Of a DNA stretch of 51,973 bases, positions 1-7,139 are shown in pieces; positions within the stretch are counted from its first letter, which is position 1; the number at the start of each line of letters is the position of its first letter. The DNA comes from an uncultured Bacteroidota bacterium (GTDB lineage: Bacteria; Bacteroidota; Bacteroidia; Bacteroidales; CAIWKO01). The notes below the pieces were generated by a model. It searched no databases, had not been told where the DNA came from, and was given only the letters and a program-made list of their open reading frames with translations. The stretch covers positions 1 to 51,973 of the forward strand of contig CALGYY010000024.1 of the NCBI GenBank assembly GCA_937934705.1. Direction: 5' to 3'. Both the position numbers and the translations under genes were made by a program.

Positions 1-47
1 GAGATAAAGGAATGTGACTGGAGTTCAGACGTGTGCTCTTCCGATCT
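1..47. other. Illumina TruSeq adapter contamination at contig end
   Basis: Bases 14-47 are identical to the 34-base Illumina TruSeq read-2 adapter arm, ending in the familiar CCGATCT. Bases 1-13 read as the end of the P7 flow-cell side (GAGAT) followed by AAAGGAAT, the reverse complement of ATTCCTTT, which fits TruSeq index 27. The match is from memory of the adapter sequences. Genomic sequence therefore begins at about base 48, and any reading frame entering from the left uses artificial codons, including a GTG at 31. Confidence 0.97.
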
Positions 48-48
48 A

Positions 49-255
49 ACGGTGGGCCTTTTCCCGGTTACCGGACAACCCCTGCCATTGGTCAGCATGG
101 GGGGAACGTCTATCTGGTTTACCAGTCTTGCCATCGGAATAATGCTCAGCATCAGCCGTGAAACAGAAGCAGAGAAGACCGAAGAGGCTGCTGAAGGGAA
201 CGTAATCAGTGATCACATCAATCAGGAAGAAAACCATGGAAAAGCAAACGCATGA
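49..255 (+). CDS. ftsW: FtsW lipid II polymerase/divisome protein, 3' end only
   Basis: Only the last 68 codons are present; the 5' part is lost at the contig edge, where adapter is fused on. The remaining peptide starts with the conserved SEDS-family C-terminal motif (GLFPVTGQPLPLVSMGGTS), then a final transmembrane helix and a charged cytoplasmic tail rich in Glu. FtsW is the septal peptidoglycan glycosyltransferase that polymerises lipid II with its cognate PBP in the inner membrane. Its position directly before murG, with overlapping reading frames, is the usual dcw arrangement. An apparent GTG start at 31 lies inside the adapter and is not real. Confidence 0.93.
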   Translation, partial: TVGLFPVTGQPLPLVSMGGTSIWFTSLAIGIMLSISRETEAEKTEEAAEGNVISDHINQEENHGKANA

Positions 256-1351
256 GATGAAAGTCATCATCAGCGGGGGCGGAACCGGGGGCCATGTGTT
301 CCCTGCCATCGCTATCGCCCATGCGATACGAAAGTCCAGGCCCGACGCGAAGATACTTTTTGTGGGTGCTGAAGGTCGCATGGAAATGGAAAAGGTCCCG
401 GCTGCAGGCTATAAAATCATCGGTCTGAAAATTTCAGGATTCAGACGTAGCCTCAGCCTGAAAAACCTGGCTTTTCCTTTCAGGGTTCTGGCTGCGATGC
501 GAAAAGCAGGAAAGATCATCAGGGACTTCAGTCCCGATGTAGTGGTGGGAGTTGGCGGTTATGCCAGCGGTCCGCTTGTTAAGGTGGCCACACGTAAAAG
601 AATACCTGCGGTTCTGCAGGAGCAGAATTCGTATCCGGGCATTACCAATAAGCTTCTGGCTGCCAGAGCATCCAGAATATGTGTGGCCTATGACGGAATG
701 GAAAAATATTTTCCGAAGGAAAAGATTCTGCTGACAGGAAACCCCGTGCGCCAGGATATTATGAATCTGAGCGGCAAGCGGGAAAGGGCCCTGGAAGTAT
801 TCGGCTTTTCCGCCGACCGCCCGGTGGTACTGGTTGTTGGCGGAAGTCTGGGAGCACGGACCATCAACGAGAGTATTCACCAGGGGCTGGCACGCCTGTC
901 GGAAGCTGGTGTTCAGCTGTTGTGGCAAACAGGGAAACTCTACGGGCCGGTGGCCAGGGAAGCTGTGAGTGCATATTCATCAAAGGGGATGGTGGCCACA
1001 GAGTTTATTACTCAGATGGATCTGGCTTATGCTGTGGCTGATCTGGTGGTTTCCCGGGCGGGGGCCATCTCCATTTCTGAACTTTGTCTGGTAAGAAAGC
1101 CCGCTATACTGATTCCCTCACCCAATGTGGCCGAGGATCATCAGACCAGGAATGCACTGGCACTGGTGAATTACCAGGCGGCGCTGATGGTCAGGGACCA
1201 GAACGCACGTGAGCAGCTGACCACGCAGATACTGGACCTGCTGGCAGATCAGGACCTGTGTGCCAGGCTTCAGACCAATATCGCATCACTCGGGCGCCCT
1301 GATGCCGCCGATAAAATTGCATCAGTAGTGACAGGACTCGTTAATCAGTAG
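236..1351 (+). CDS. murG: MurG, UDP-GlcNAc:undecaprenyl-PP-MurNAc-pentapeptide GlcNAc transferase
   Basis: MurG converts lipid I to lipid II on the cytoplasmic face of the inner membrane. The N-terminal glycine loop GGGTGGHVFP (residues 14-23 from this start) and the C-terminal nucleotide-sugar motif around 'SRAGAISISEL' identify the GT28 family; 371 aa is a normal length. The ATG at 236 is preceded by AGGAAG and overlaps the ftsW end by 20 bp. An ATG at 257 (starting MKVIISGGG) is an equally plausible start, while a GTG at 209 is less likely. Four bases separate it from murC, so it is transcribed with the dcw operon. Confidence 0.97.
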   Translation: MEKQTHEMKVIISGGGTGGHVFPAIAIAHAIRKSRPDAKILFVGAEGRMEMEKVPAAGYKIIGLKISGFRRSLSLKNLAFPFRVLAAMRKAGKIIRDFSPDVVVGVGGYASGPLVKVATRKRIPAVLQEQNSYPGITNKLLAARASRICVAYDGMEKYFPKEKILLTGNPVRQDIMNLSGKRERALEVFGFSADRPVVLVVGGSLGARTINESIHQGLARLSEAGVQLLWQTGKLYGPVAREAVSAYSSKGMVATEFITQMDLAYAVADLVVSRAGAISISELCLVRKPAILIPSPNVAEDHQTRNALALVNYQAALMVRDQNAREQLTTQILDLLADQDLCARLQTNIASLGRPDAADKIASVVTGLVNQ

Positions 1352-1355
1352 TGGA

Positions 1356-2729
1356 ATGATCATCAAAGATTTAAAACGGATCTATTTTCTGGGAATCGGG
1401 GGCATCGGGATGAGTGCGCTGGCTCGCTTCTTCAGAGCCAGAGGGGCTGAGATTTACGGTTATGACCGAACAGCCACCGCGCTCACCGCAGAGCTGGAGA
1501 AAGAAGGGATGGTCCTGCATTACGAGGAAAAACCAGAAATGATCCCTGATCATGTGGACCTGGTGATCTATACCCCGGCCGTGCCTTCAGAACATGCGGA
1601 ATTCAGAGTTTTTCATGAAAGGGGGACCCCTGTGATGAAAAGAGCTGAGGTGTTGGGGATGATTACCGGGGAGATGAATACCATCGCAGTTGCAGGAACC
1701 CACGGGAAGACCAGCATCAGCACCATGATCACCCACATTTTATTATCAGCAGGATATCCGGTCAATGCCTTTCTGGGCGGGATTTCTGTCAACTACGGAA
1801 CCAACCTGCACCTTGATCCCCTGGCAGGCTGGGTCGTTACCGAAGCGGATGAATACGACCGGTCTTTTCTACGTTTGTTTCCAAACATGGCCGTGGTATC
1901 GGCCATGGATGCTGACCATCTGGATATCTATGGAACAAGGGAAGCGATGCGTGATGCCTTCCTGACATTTACCGGACAGATCAGGGAGGGTGGACTGCTG
2001 ATTTGCCATCATAGCCTGCGGGGCGAATGGGCAGGGAGAAATGATGTAATCTCCTACGGGATAGAGGCTGGTGACGTTTCCGCACATCAGGTGGAGGTCC
2101 GCAATGGCCACTTCTGTTTTACGCTCAAGGCAGGAAATGATGAATTTTCGGGAATAGAAATGGGTGTCCCGGGAAGGCACAACATAGAGAACGCCCTGGC
2201 TGCATCGGCTGTCGCACTTCGTTTAGGAATAAGCCCTTCACAGATTGCCGCTGCCCTGTCTGCCTATCGCGGGGTCAGGCGTCGCTTCGAGATTCATATT
2301 GATCATCCGCAACTCAAGTATGTGGATGATTACGCACACCATCCGGAAGAAATCAGAGCCTGCCTTGAGGCCGTAAAGGAGCTGTGGCCCGGAATGCCGC
2401 TTACGGCGATATTCCAGCCCCACCTGTTCACACGCACCCGTGATTTTGCAAAAGGCTTTTGTGAAGCTTTGTCTGTCGCCGATGAATTGATCCTCCTGCC
2501 GGTCTATCCGGCCCGTGAGCTTCCCTTGCCGGGTGTGGATTCGGGCTTGATATACAGAGGTGTGTCGCTGAAACGCAAGCATTTATTGGATAAGAAGGAT
2601 CTGCCGGCTTGGTTCACCGGATTCAGAAAGGGTATATTGGTGAGTATGGGCGCAGGGGATATCGATACACTCGTGGAACCCCTGTCAGCACTCCTGAAAA
2701 AACAGATCAGAAAGGAGGAACGCTCATGA
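1356..2729 (+). CDS. murC: MurC, UDP-N-acetylmuramate--L-alanine ligase
   Basis: This ATP-dependent ligase adds L-alanine to UDP-MurNAc, the first step of stem-peptide synthesis. The N-terminal Rossmann motif GIGGIGMSALARFF (about residues 13-26) and the ATP-binding P-loop AGTHGKTS (113-120) are intact, and the Mur-ligase acceptor motif EADEYDRSF follows. At 457 aa it has the expected three-domain length. It starts 4 bp after murG. Its stop TGA overlaps the ftsQ ATG (ATGA), which implies translational coupling. No murB or ddl is seen between murC and ftsQ, consistent with the shortened Bacteroidetes dcw order. Confidence 0.97.
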   Translation: MIIKDLKRIYFLGIGGIGMSALARFFRARGAEIYGYDRTATALTAELEKEGMVLHYEEKPEMIPDHVDLVIYTPAVPSEHAEFRVFHERGTPVMKRAEVLGMITGEMNTIAVAGTHGKTSISTMITHILLSAGYPVNAFLGGISVNYGTNLHLDPLAGWVVTEADEYDRSFLRLFPNMAVVSAMDADHLDIYGTREAMRDAFLTFTGQIREGGLLICHHSLRGEWAGRNDVISYGIEAGDVSAHQVEVRNGHFCFTLKAGNDEFSGIEMGVPGRHNIENALAASAVALRLGISPSQIAAALSAYRGVRRRFEIHIDHPQLKYVDDYAHHPEEIRACLEAVKELWPGMPLTAIFQPHLFTRTRDFAKGFCEALSVADELILLPVYPARELPLPGVDSGLIYRGVSLKRKHLLDKKDLPAWFTGFRKGILVSMGAGDIDTLVEPLSALLKKQIRKEERS

Positions 2730-3538
2730 ACAAAAAGATCTGGTTCCTGATGGCCTGGGCTCTGAGCGTGATTTTGCTGATGGTCGCTCTGTTGCAGACA
2801 GGACGCCGGCACGATCAGAAAGTCTGCCGTGAGGTCAATATTACGATACATCAAACGGGTGAGGATGATTTTATCACTCGCGGAGATATCGAAAATTATA
2901 TGCGCCAGACAGGCGATTCGGTCAGGGGAAAAAGACTGGAACAATTAGACCTTCACTTTCTTGAGTCGCTGATATGCAGGAACCCCTTCGTGAAAGATGC
3001 CCATGTATACACTACCATAGATGCCGTCGTCAACATCGAAGTCTGGCAGAGAAGGCCTGTCGTCCGTGTACAGAACCTTGGCGCTGACCCTTTTTATATC
3101 AGTGACGATGGCAGACTGATGCCCCTGAATCCAGGGAGACCTGCCAGGGTGCTACTGGCCAGCGGACATTTCAGTTACGATATCCATGATCCTTATTATC
3201 AGCAACTGGATCTGAGCCGGATAAACCCAGAGCAGAAAGCGGATTCGGCAGTGAACAGCAGTGCGCTGTATAGTATTTACAGGGTTGCTTATCATATTTC
3301 GCGCGATGCTTTCCTCCAGGCGCAAATCACCCAGATGGTTTTCGACAAACAGGGCAGCATCAGCCTCATTCCCCTGCTGGGGTCTCACATTGTGATCCTC
3401 GGAAAGGCGGATGATCTGGAGGAAAAATTCAGCAAGCTGGAGGTCTTTTACCGGCAGGGACTCTCAGTCGCCGGATGGGATACTTATGATACCATTAATC
3501 TTGAATATAAAAATCAGGTAGTTTGTTCACCCAAGTAA
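2726..3538 (+). CDS. ftsQ: FtsQ/DivIB cell division protein
   Basis: 270-aa bitopic inner-membrane protein. It has a short N-terminus, one transmembrane helix (about residues 5-24) and a periplasmic POTRA-like region beginning around 'VNITIHQTGEDDFITRGDI', as in FtsQ, which links early and late divisome components. The ATG at 2726 overlaps the murC stop and has a strong Shine-Dalgarno (AAAGGAGG, 2711-2718), unusual for Bacteroidetes. The longer upstream frame beginning at 2609 lies inside murC and is rejected. Sequence divergence of FtsQ is high; synteny between murC and ftsA makes the call firm. Confidence 0.9.
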   Translation: MNKKIWFLMAWALSVILLMVALLQTGRRHDQKVCREVNITIHQTGEDDFITRGDIENYMRQTGDSVRGKRLEQLDLHFLESLICRNPFVKDAHVYTTIDAVVNIEVWQRRPVVRVQNLGADPFYISDDGRLMPLNPGRPARVLLASGHFSYDIHDPYYQQLDLSRINPEQKADSAVNSSALYSIYRVAYHISRDAFLQAQITQMVFDKQGSISLIPLLGSHIVILGKADDLEEKFSKLEVFYRQGLSVAGWDTYDTINLEYKNQVVCSPK

Positions 3539-3550
3539 AAATTAGCACAT

Positions 3551-4822
3551 ATGGAACCAAGTGAAATTATTGTAGGACTTGATATCGGAACCACAAAAAT
3601 TGCGGCCATCGTGGGTCGTCAGAATGCTTACGGCAAGCTGGAGATCCTTGGCTATGGCAAGGCCAAATCCATCGGGGTCAGGCGCGGCGTGGTCTCCAAT
3701 ATTGAATACACCATCGACTCAATCAAAAAAGCGGTGGCGGATGCCGAAGCCCAGGCCGGAGTGAATATCAGGGTCGTGAATGTCGGAATTGCCGGTCAGC
3801 ACATTAAAAGCATTCAGCACAGGGGAAGCCTGATCCGCAACAGCCTTGAAACGGAGATCCATCAGGAAGATATCGATCGACTGGTGGAAGATATGTACAA
3901 ACTGGTCATGCAGCCCGGAGAAGAGATCATTCATGTGATCCCTCAAACATACATCGTCGACAAGGAAACAGATATCAAACATCCTATCGGCATGGCGGGA
4001 ATCTGTCTGGAGGCTGATTTTCACATCATTACGGGACAGGTTTCTGCGGTGCAGAACATCAACCGTTGTGTAGACCGGGCGGGATTGAGCATTGCCGTTC
4101 AGATTCTGGAACCTTTGGCCAGTGCGGAAGCCGTCCTGAGCGATGAAGAAAAGGAGGCTGGGGTGGTGCTGGTGGATATCGGCGGAGGTACGACCGATAT
4201 TGCCATTTTCCAGGACGATATTATCCGCCATACGGCCGTTATACCGCTGGGTGGTGATATCATTACGGAAGATGTTAAGGAGGCCTGCACAATTATCAAG
4301 GATCAGGCTGAGGCACTTAAAGTGAGATTCGGATCTGCACTGGCCAGCGAGAGCAAGGCAGAGGAAATTGTTTCTATTCCCGGTCTTAAAGGAAGGCCCC
4401 GTAAGGAGATTTCGGTAAAGAACCTCGCCAGCATCATACAGGCACGCATGGAAGAAATCCTGGAGCATGTGTATTATGAGATCAAGAATTCGGGGTATGA
4501 AAAGAAACTGATCGCAGGACTGGTGCTGACGGGCGGAGGTGCCCAACTGAAGAACATTACGCAACTGGCCGAGTTTGTTACCGGCATGGACACACGTATC
4601 GGTTATCCTACCGAGCACCTGGCAGATAATGTGAATGAAGAAATGTCGCTACCTATGTACGCTACTGGTATAGGCCTGGTATTAAGGGGATTGCAACATA
4701 CTGAACGCAGTCGCGCCAGAGAAAAGAACGCACCAACACCCCCGACCAAAACCAGGGGTAGTTTCTTTGATTCGCTCTTTAAAAAGGGCAAGCAATTTTT
4801 CGATGAGGAGGATGTTAATTAA
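3551..4822 (+). CDS. ftsA: FtsA, actin-like cell division protein
   Basis: FtsA tethers FtsZ to the membrane and recruits the late divisome. The N-terminal phosphate-1 motif (VGLDIGTTKIAAIVG, about residues 8-22), the phosphate-2 motif (VDIGGGTTDIAIF) and the adenosine motif (LTGGGAQL) show the actin/Hsp70 ATPase fold. The C-terminal segment 'SFFDSLFKKGKQFF' looks like the amphipathic membrane-targeting helix. Length 423 aa is typical. It follows ftsQ by 12 bp and precedes ftsZ after a 135-bp gap. Confidence 0.97.
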   Translation: MEPSEIIVGLDIGTTKIAAIVGRQNAYGKLEILGYGKAKSIGVRRGVVSNIEYTIDSIKKAVADAEAQAGVNIRVVNVGIAGQHIKSIQHRGSLIRNSLETEIHQEDIDRLVEDMYKLVMQPGEEIIHVIPQTYIVDKETDIKHPIGMAGICLEADFHIITGQVSAVQNINRCVDRAGLSIAVQILEPLASAEAVLSDEEKEAGVVLVDIGGGTTDIAIFQDDIIRHTAVIPLGGDIITEDVKEACTIIKDQAEALKVRFGSALASESKAEEIVSIPGLKGRPRKEISVKNLASIIQARMEEILEHVYYEIKNSGYEKKLIAGLVLTGGGAQLKNITQLAEFVTGMDTRIGYPTEHLADNVNEEMSLPMYATGIGLVLRGLQHTERSRAREKNAPTPPTKTRGSFFDSLFKKGKQFFDEEDVN

Positions 4823-4863
4823 TGGAGAATGGTCTCACGAAACTGAGGATTCACGCGGCCACT

Positions 4864-4916
4864 AATTAACATTACCTGGTTAATAAATTATTATACCTGT
4901 TGGGGAATTAACATTA
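4864..4916. repeat. Direct repeat pair in the ftsA-ftsZ intergenic region
   Basis: The 11-mer AATTAACATTA occurs at 4864-4874 and again at 4906-4916, 42 bp apart start to start. Between them GTTAAT (4879-4884) forms an inverted partner to ATTAAC (4865-4870). The 4823-4957 gap is AT-rich compared with its surroundings and lies just before ftsZ, so a regulator-binding or promoter region is possible. A near -7 element TATTTTTA (4927-4934, 7 of 8 to TAnnTTTG) lacks a well-spaced -33. Confidence 0.45.
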
Positions 4917-4957
4917 AGTTAAAGATTATTTTTATTGCCTTCAAAAAACTGCGCTCT

Positions 4958-6508
4958 ATGAAATTTGACCATCCTAAAAATCAGTCTTCTATCATCAAGG
5001 TTATCGGTGTTGGTGGTGGCGGAAGCAATGCTGTAACGTATATGTTCAGGCAGGGAATCCGTGGTGTGGATTTTATTCTCGCCAATACCGATGCACAGGC
5101 CCTTGAGATGAGCGCAGTTCCTGTGAAAATCCAGTTGGGGTCTAACCTGACGGAGGGAATGGGTGCCGGGAGTATCCCTGAAATCGGCCGGCAGGCCGCG
5201 ATAGAGAGCGCAGAGGATATTCGTAAGTTGTTGCAAAACAACACAAAAATGGTATTCATTACGGCCGGAATGGGGGGTGGTACCGGAACAGGTGCTGCAC
5301 CGGTAATTGCTTCAATAGCCAAGGAATTAGGTATTTTAACGGTAGGTATTGTTACGGTGCCTTTTATGTTCGAGGGAAGGAAAAGGAAGGAACAGGCTGA
5401 CCAGGGAATCAATGAAATGCGAAAATACGTAGATACCCTGTTGATCATTTGCAATGACAAGCTCCGGGAACTTCATGGTGATCTTAAACTCAGCGAGGCT
5501 TTCGGAAAGGCTGATGATATTCTGACCGTTGCCGCAAAAGGCATTGCGGAGGTTATTACCGTGGCGGGTTATGTCAATGTTGACTTTAACGATGTGAATA
5601 CGGTGATGCGCGACAGCGGTGCAGCTATCATGGGAACCGGTATCGCAGAAGGTGAAAACCGCGCAGTCAATGCGGTGGAAATGGCTCTTAATTCACCACT
5701 GCTCAACGATAGTAATATTGAGGGAGCAAGAAACATACTGCTGTACATTACTTCAGGACTCAGGGAAGTATCGATGGACGAAATAAGCGAAATCACCAAT
5801 TACATTCAGGCCGAGGCGGGCAGCAATGCTGAAGTGATCTGGGGCAGCGGTATTGACGAGACCCTGGGAGAAAAGGTCAGCGTGACCATCATTGCCACAG
5901 GTTTCAGGGTGGTGAGCGGAACCAATACCCTGGCTCCCATGACCGTGCAAAAGGAAAAGACGACCATTCTGAGCCTCGATGATTCTCAGGTCTCAACTCC
6001 GAAAACGGAAAACACCCAGGATGATTTTGAGGTGTACACTGTGAATGATTCCCTGAACAAGGAGCAAGCACCTGAGAATAATGCAGATAGCCCACACACG
6101 GTAGTCGAGGAATTCGACGGTATCCGTTTTGAGATCAAGACGGTTCAGCCTGCAGATCAGGAAAAGGAAATCAGCCCGCTGGTCAATGCCCTGGAAGATC
6201 GCAAGGAAGATCAGAATCAAACCGTGCAGAAGGAAAGACCAGATACTTTTCAGACAGAAGAAGAAAGGGAAGTGTATCAAAGGTCTATTGAGCGGATGAG
6301 AAGGCTCAGAGAACTCAGTATCAAGCTGAAAACACCCGGTGGATTGGCAGAGGTGGAGAATGAACCGGCCTATAAAAGGCGGAATGTCGAACTGCCCGAG
6401 GTAAAAAAATCCTCCGAATCAGAAATCTCCAAATTCATGCTTGGAGAAGATGAGGAAAAAAAAACGGAACTGAAGAATAATTCATTCCTCCACGATAACG
6501 TGGATTAA
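4958..6508 (+). CDS. ftsZ: FtsZ, tubulin-like cell division GTPase
   Basis: FtsZ forms the cytokinetic Z-ring. The N-terminal nucleotide site (GVGGGGSNAV, about residues 17-26) and tubulin signature GGGTGTG (106-112) are intact, followed by the T7 loop with its catalytic acidic residues ('NVDFNDV'). The globular part ends near residue 330. Then comes a long charged linker of roughly 150 residues rich in Glu, Gln and Lys, and the tail ends NNSFLHDNVD, the C-terminal conserved peptide typical of Bacteroidetes. The 516-aa length is long because of the linker. It is the last gene of the cluster, closed by the terminator at 6544. Confidence 0.98.
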   Translation: MKFDHPKNQSSIIKVIGVGGGGSNAVTYMFRQGIRGVDFILANTDAQALEMSAVPVKIQLGSNLTEGMGAGSIPEIGRQAAIESAEDIRKLLQNNTKMVFITAGMGGGTGTGAAPVIASIAKELGILTVGIVTVPFMFEGRKRKEQADQGINEMRKYVDTLLIICNDKLRELHGDLKLSEAFGKADDILTVAAKGIAEVITVAGYVNVDFNDVNTVMRDSGAAIMGTGIAEGENRAVNAVEMALNSPLLNDSNIEGARNILLYITSGLREVSMDEISEITNYIQAEAGSNAEVIWGSGIDETLGEKVSVTIIATGFRVVSGTNTLAPMTVQKEKTTILSLDDSQVSTPKTENTQDDFEVYTVNDSLNKEQAPENNADSPHTVVEEFDGIRFEIKTVQPADQEKEISPLVNALEDRKEDQNQTVQKERPDTFQTEEEREVYQRSIERMRRLRELSIKLKTPGGLAEVENEPAYKRRNVELPEVKKSSESEISKFMLGEDEEKKTELKNNSFLHDNVD

Positions 6509-6543
6509 TATAGCCCGATCCTTTTGGGAATTCTACTTGATGG

Positions 6544-6573
6544 AGGCTGATCTGAGCAGATCAGCCTTTTTTT
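6544..6573 (+). terminator. Rho-independent terminator after ftsZ
   Basis: AGGCTGATCTG (6544-6554) and CAGATCAGCCT (6557-6567) form a perfect 11-bp inverted repeat with a minimal loop, followed by seven Ts. It lies 35 bp after the ftsZ stop and should end the dcw transcript. Confidence 0.93.
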
Positions 6574-6706
6574 AACATATCGACCGGATAATCATAACAT
6601 CCGGATTTATGGGGTTGCGTAACCTGAGTCCCGGAAAAGTGAAGAAAAAACTAATTTTCTGCAAAAAAAAAGTTAAGGAAGGTGCAGAAGTAAAGAATTA
6701 TTTTCC

Positions 6707-6714
6707 TACTTTTG
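6707..6714 (+). promoter_or_regulatory. Bacteroidetes -7 element for small lipoprotein gene
   Basis: TACTTTTG fits TAnnTTTG exactly, 32 bases before the ATG at 6746 and downstream of the ftsZ terminator. No TTG sits at the ideal -33 spacing; an A-rich tract lies there instead. Confidence 0.65.
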
Positions 6715-6745
6715 CATCGTCAAAATCAAATAATACTCCTCATCA

Positions 6746-6889
6746 ATGAAAAACGCCAACACAAAATCAAGGATTCTCTCAATCATTGTTTTAGTTGCTG
6801 TAGTGGTTTCCATCGTTGGTTGCGCAAGCCCCCGTTGTGGTTATATGAAGCATTACAACAGGGACGTCCGCATGGGCATTGCCCGTTAA
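6746..6889 (+). CDS. 47-aa predicted lipoprotein
   Basis: A short open frame with start ATG and stop TAA encodes 47 residues. It has a Lys/Arg-containing N-terminus (MKNANTKSR), a hydrophobic stretch (ILSIIVLVAVVVSI) and a lipobox-like VGC at Cys26, followed by a short, Cys-, Arg- and Tyr-containing mature peptide of about 22 residues. It has its own -7 element (6707) and its own downstream hairpin terminator (6980), so it looks like an independent monocistronic gene. Tiny lipoproteins of this kind are common but rarely characterised in Bacteroidetes. The function is unknown, and it is too short for a family call by eye. Confidence 0.72.
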   Translation: MKNANTKSRILSIIVLVAVVVSIVGCASPRCGYMKHYNRDVRMGIAR

Positions 6890-6979
6890 TTTCTCCCCCG
6901 GACAGGACTTCTATAGGTTTCACCGCTTGAAGGTGAGCGCCTGATTAAAATATACCCAAACAAAGATTCAAACTACCCG

Positions 6980-7002
6980 GCACGTGTAAACGTGCTTTTT
7001 TT
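6980..7002 (+). terminator. Terminator after small lipoprotein gene
   Basis: GCACGT (6980-6985), loop GTAA, ACGTGC (6990-6995), then seven Ts. It is a short but classic hairpin with a U tract, 90 bases after the lipoprotein stop. Between them (6890-6979) lies another weak stem (CACC...GGTG near 6920), with nothing coding. Confidence 0.8.
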
Positions 7003-7036
7003 ATGCTCTCAGGCTTCGTACATATTAGCAATTTTA

Positions 7037-7044
7037 TAATTTTG
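7037..7044 (+). promoter_or_regulatory. Bacteroidetes -7 element upstream of T9SS type-B protein
   Basis: TAATTTTG fits TAnnTTTG, about 95 bases before the ATG at 7140. No TTG is present at ideal -33 spacing, so the assignment rests on the -7 and on its position after a terminator. Confidence 0.5.
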
Positions 7045-7139
7045 AAAGCTGCAGGCGGCAACCATTTTACAATAAGGTACGTCATGTAGTGGTTCTGTTA
7101 CAATGTGAAAGTTTTATCATTCTAAATAAGTTGCACAAA

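Noticed and set aside
3719..4618. 299-codon minus-strand open frame opposite ftsA
   Set aside because: It is fully antisense to ftsA with its conserved ATPase motifs, and its translation shows no recognisable pattern.
6712..6930. 72-codon plus-strand frame overlapping the small lipoprotein gene
   Set aside because: It begins inside the -7 element and its product lacks a coherent signal; the 6746 frame has a lipobox and fits the promoter.
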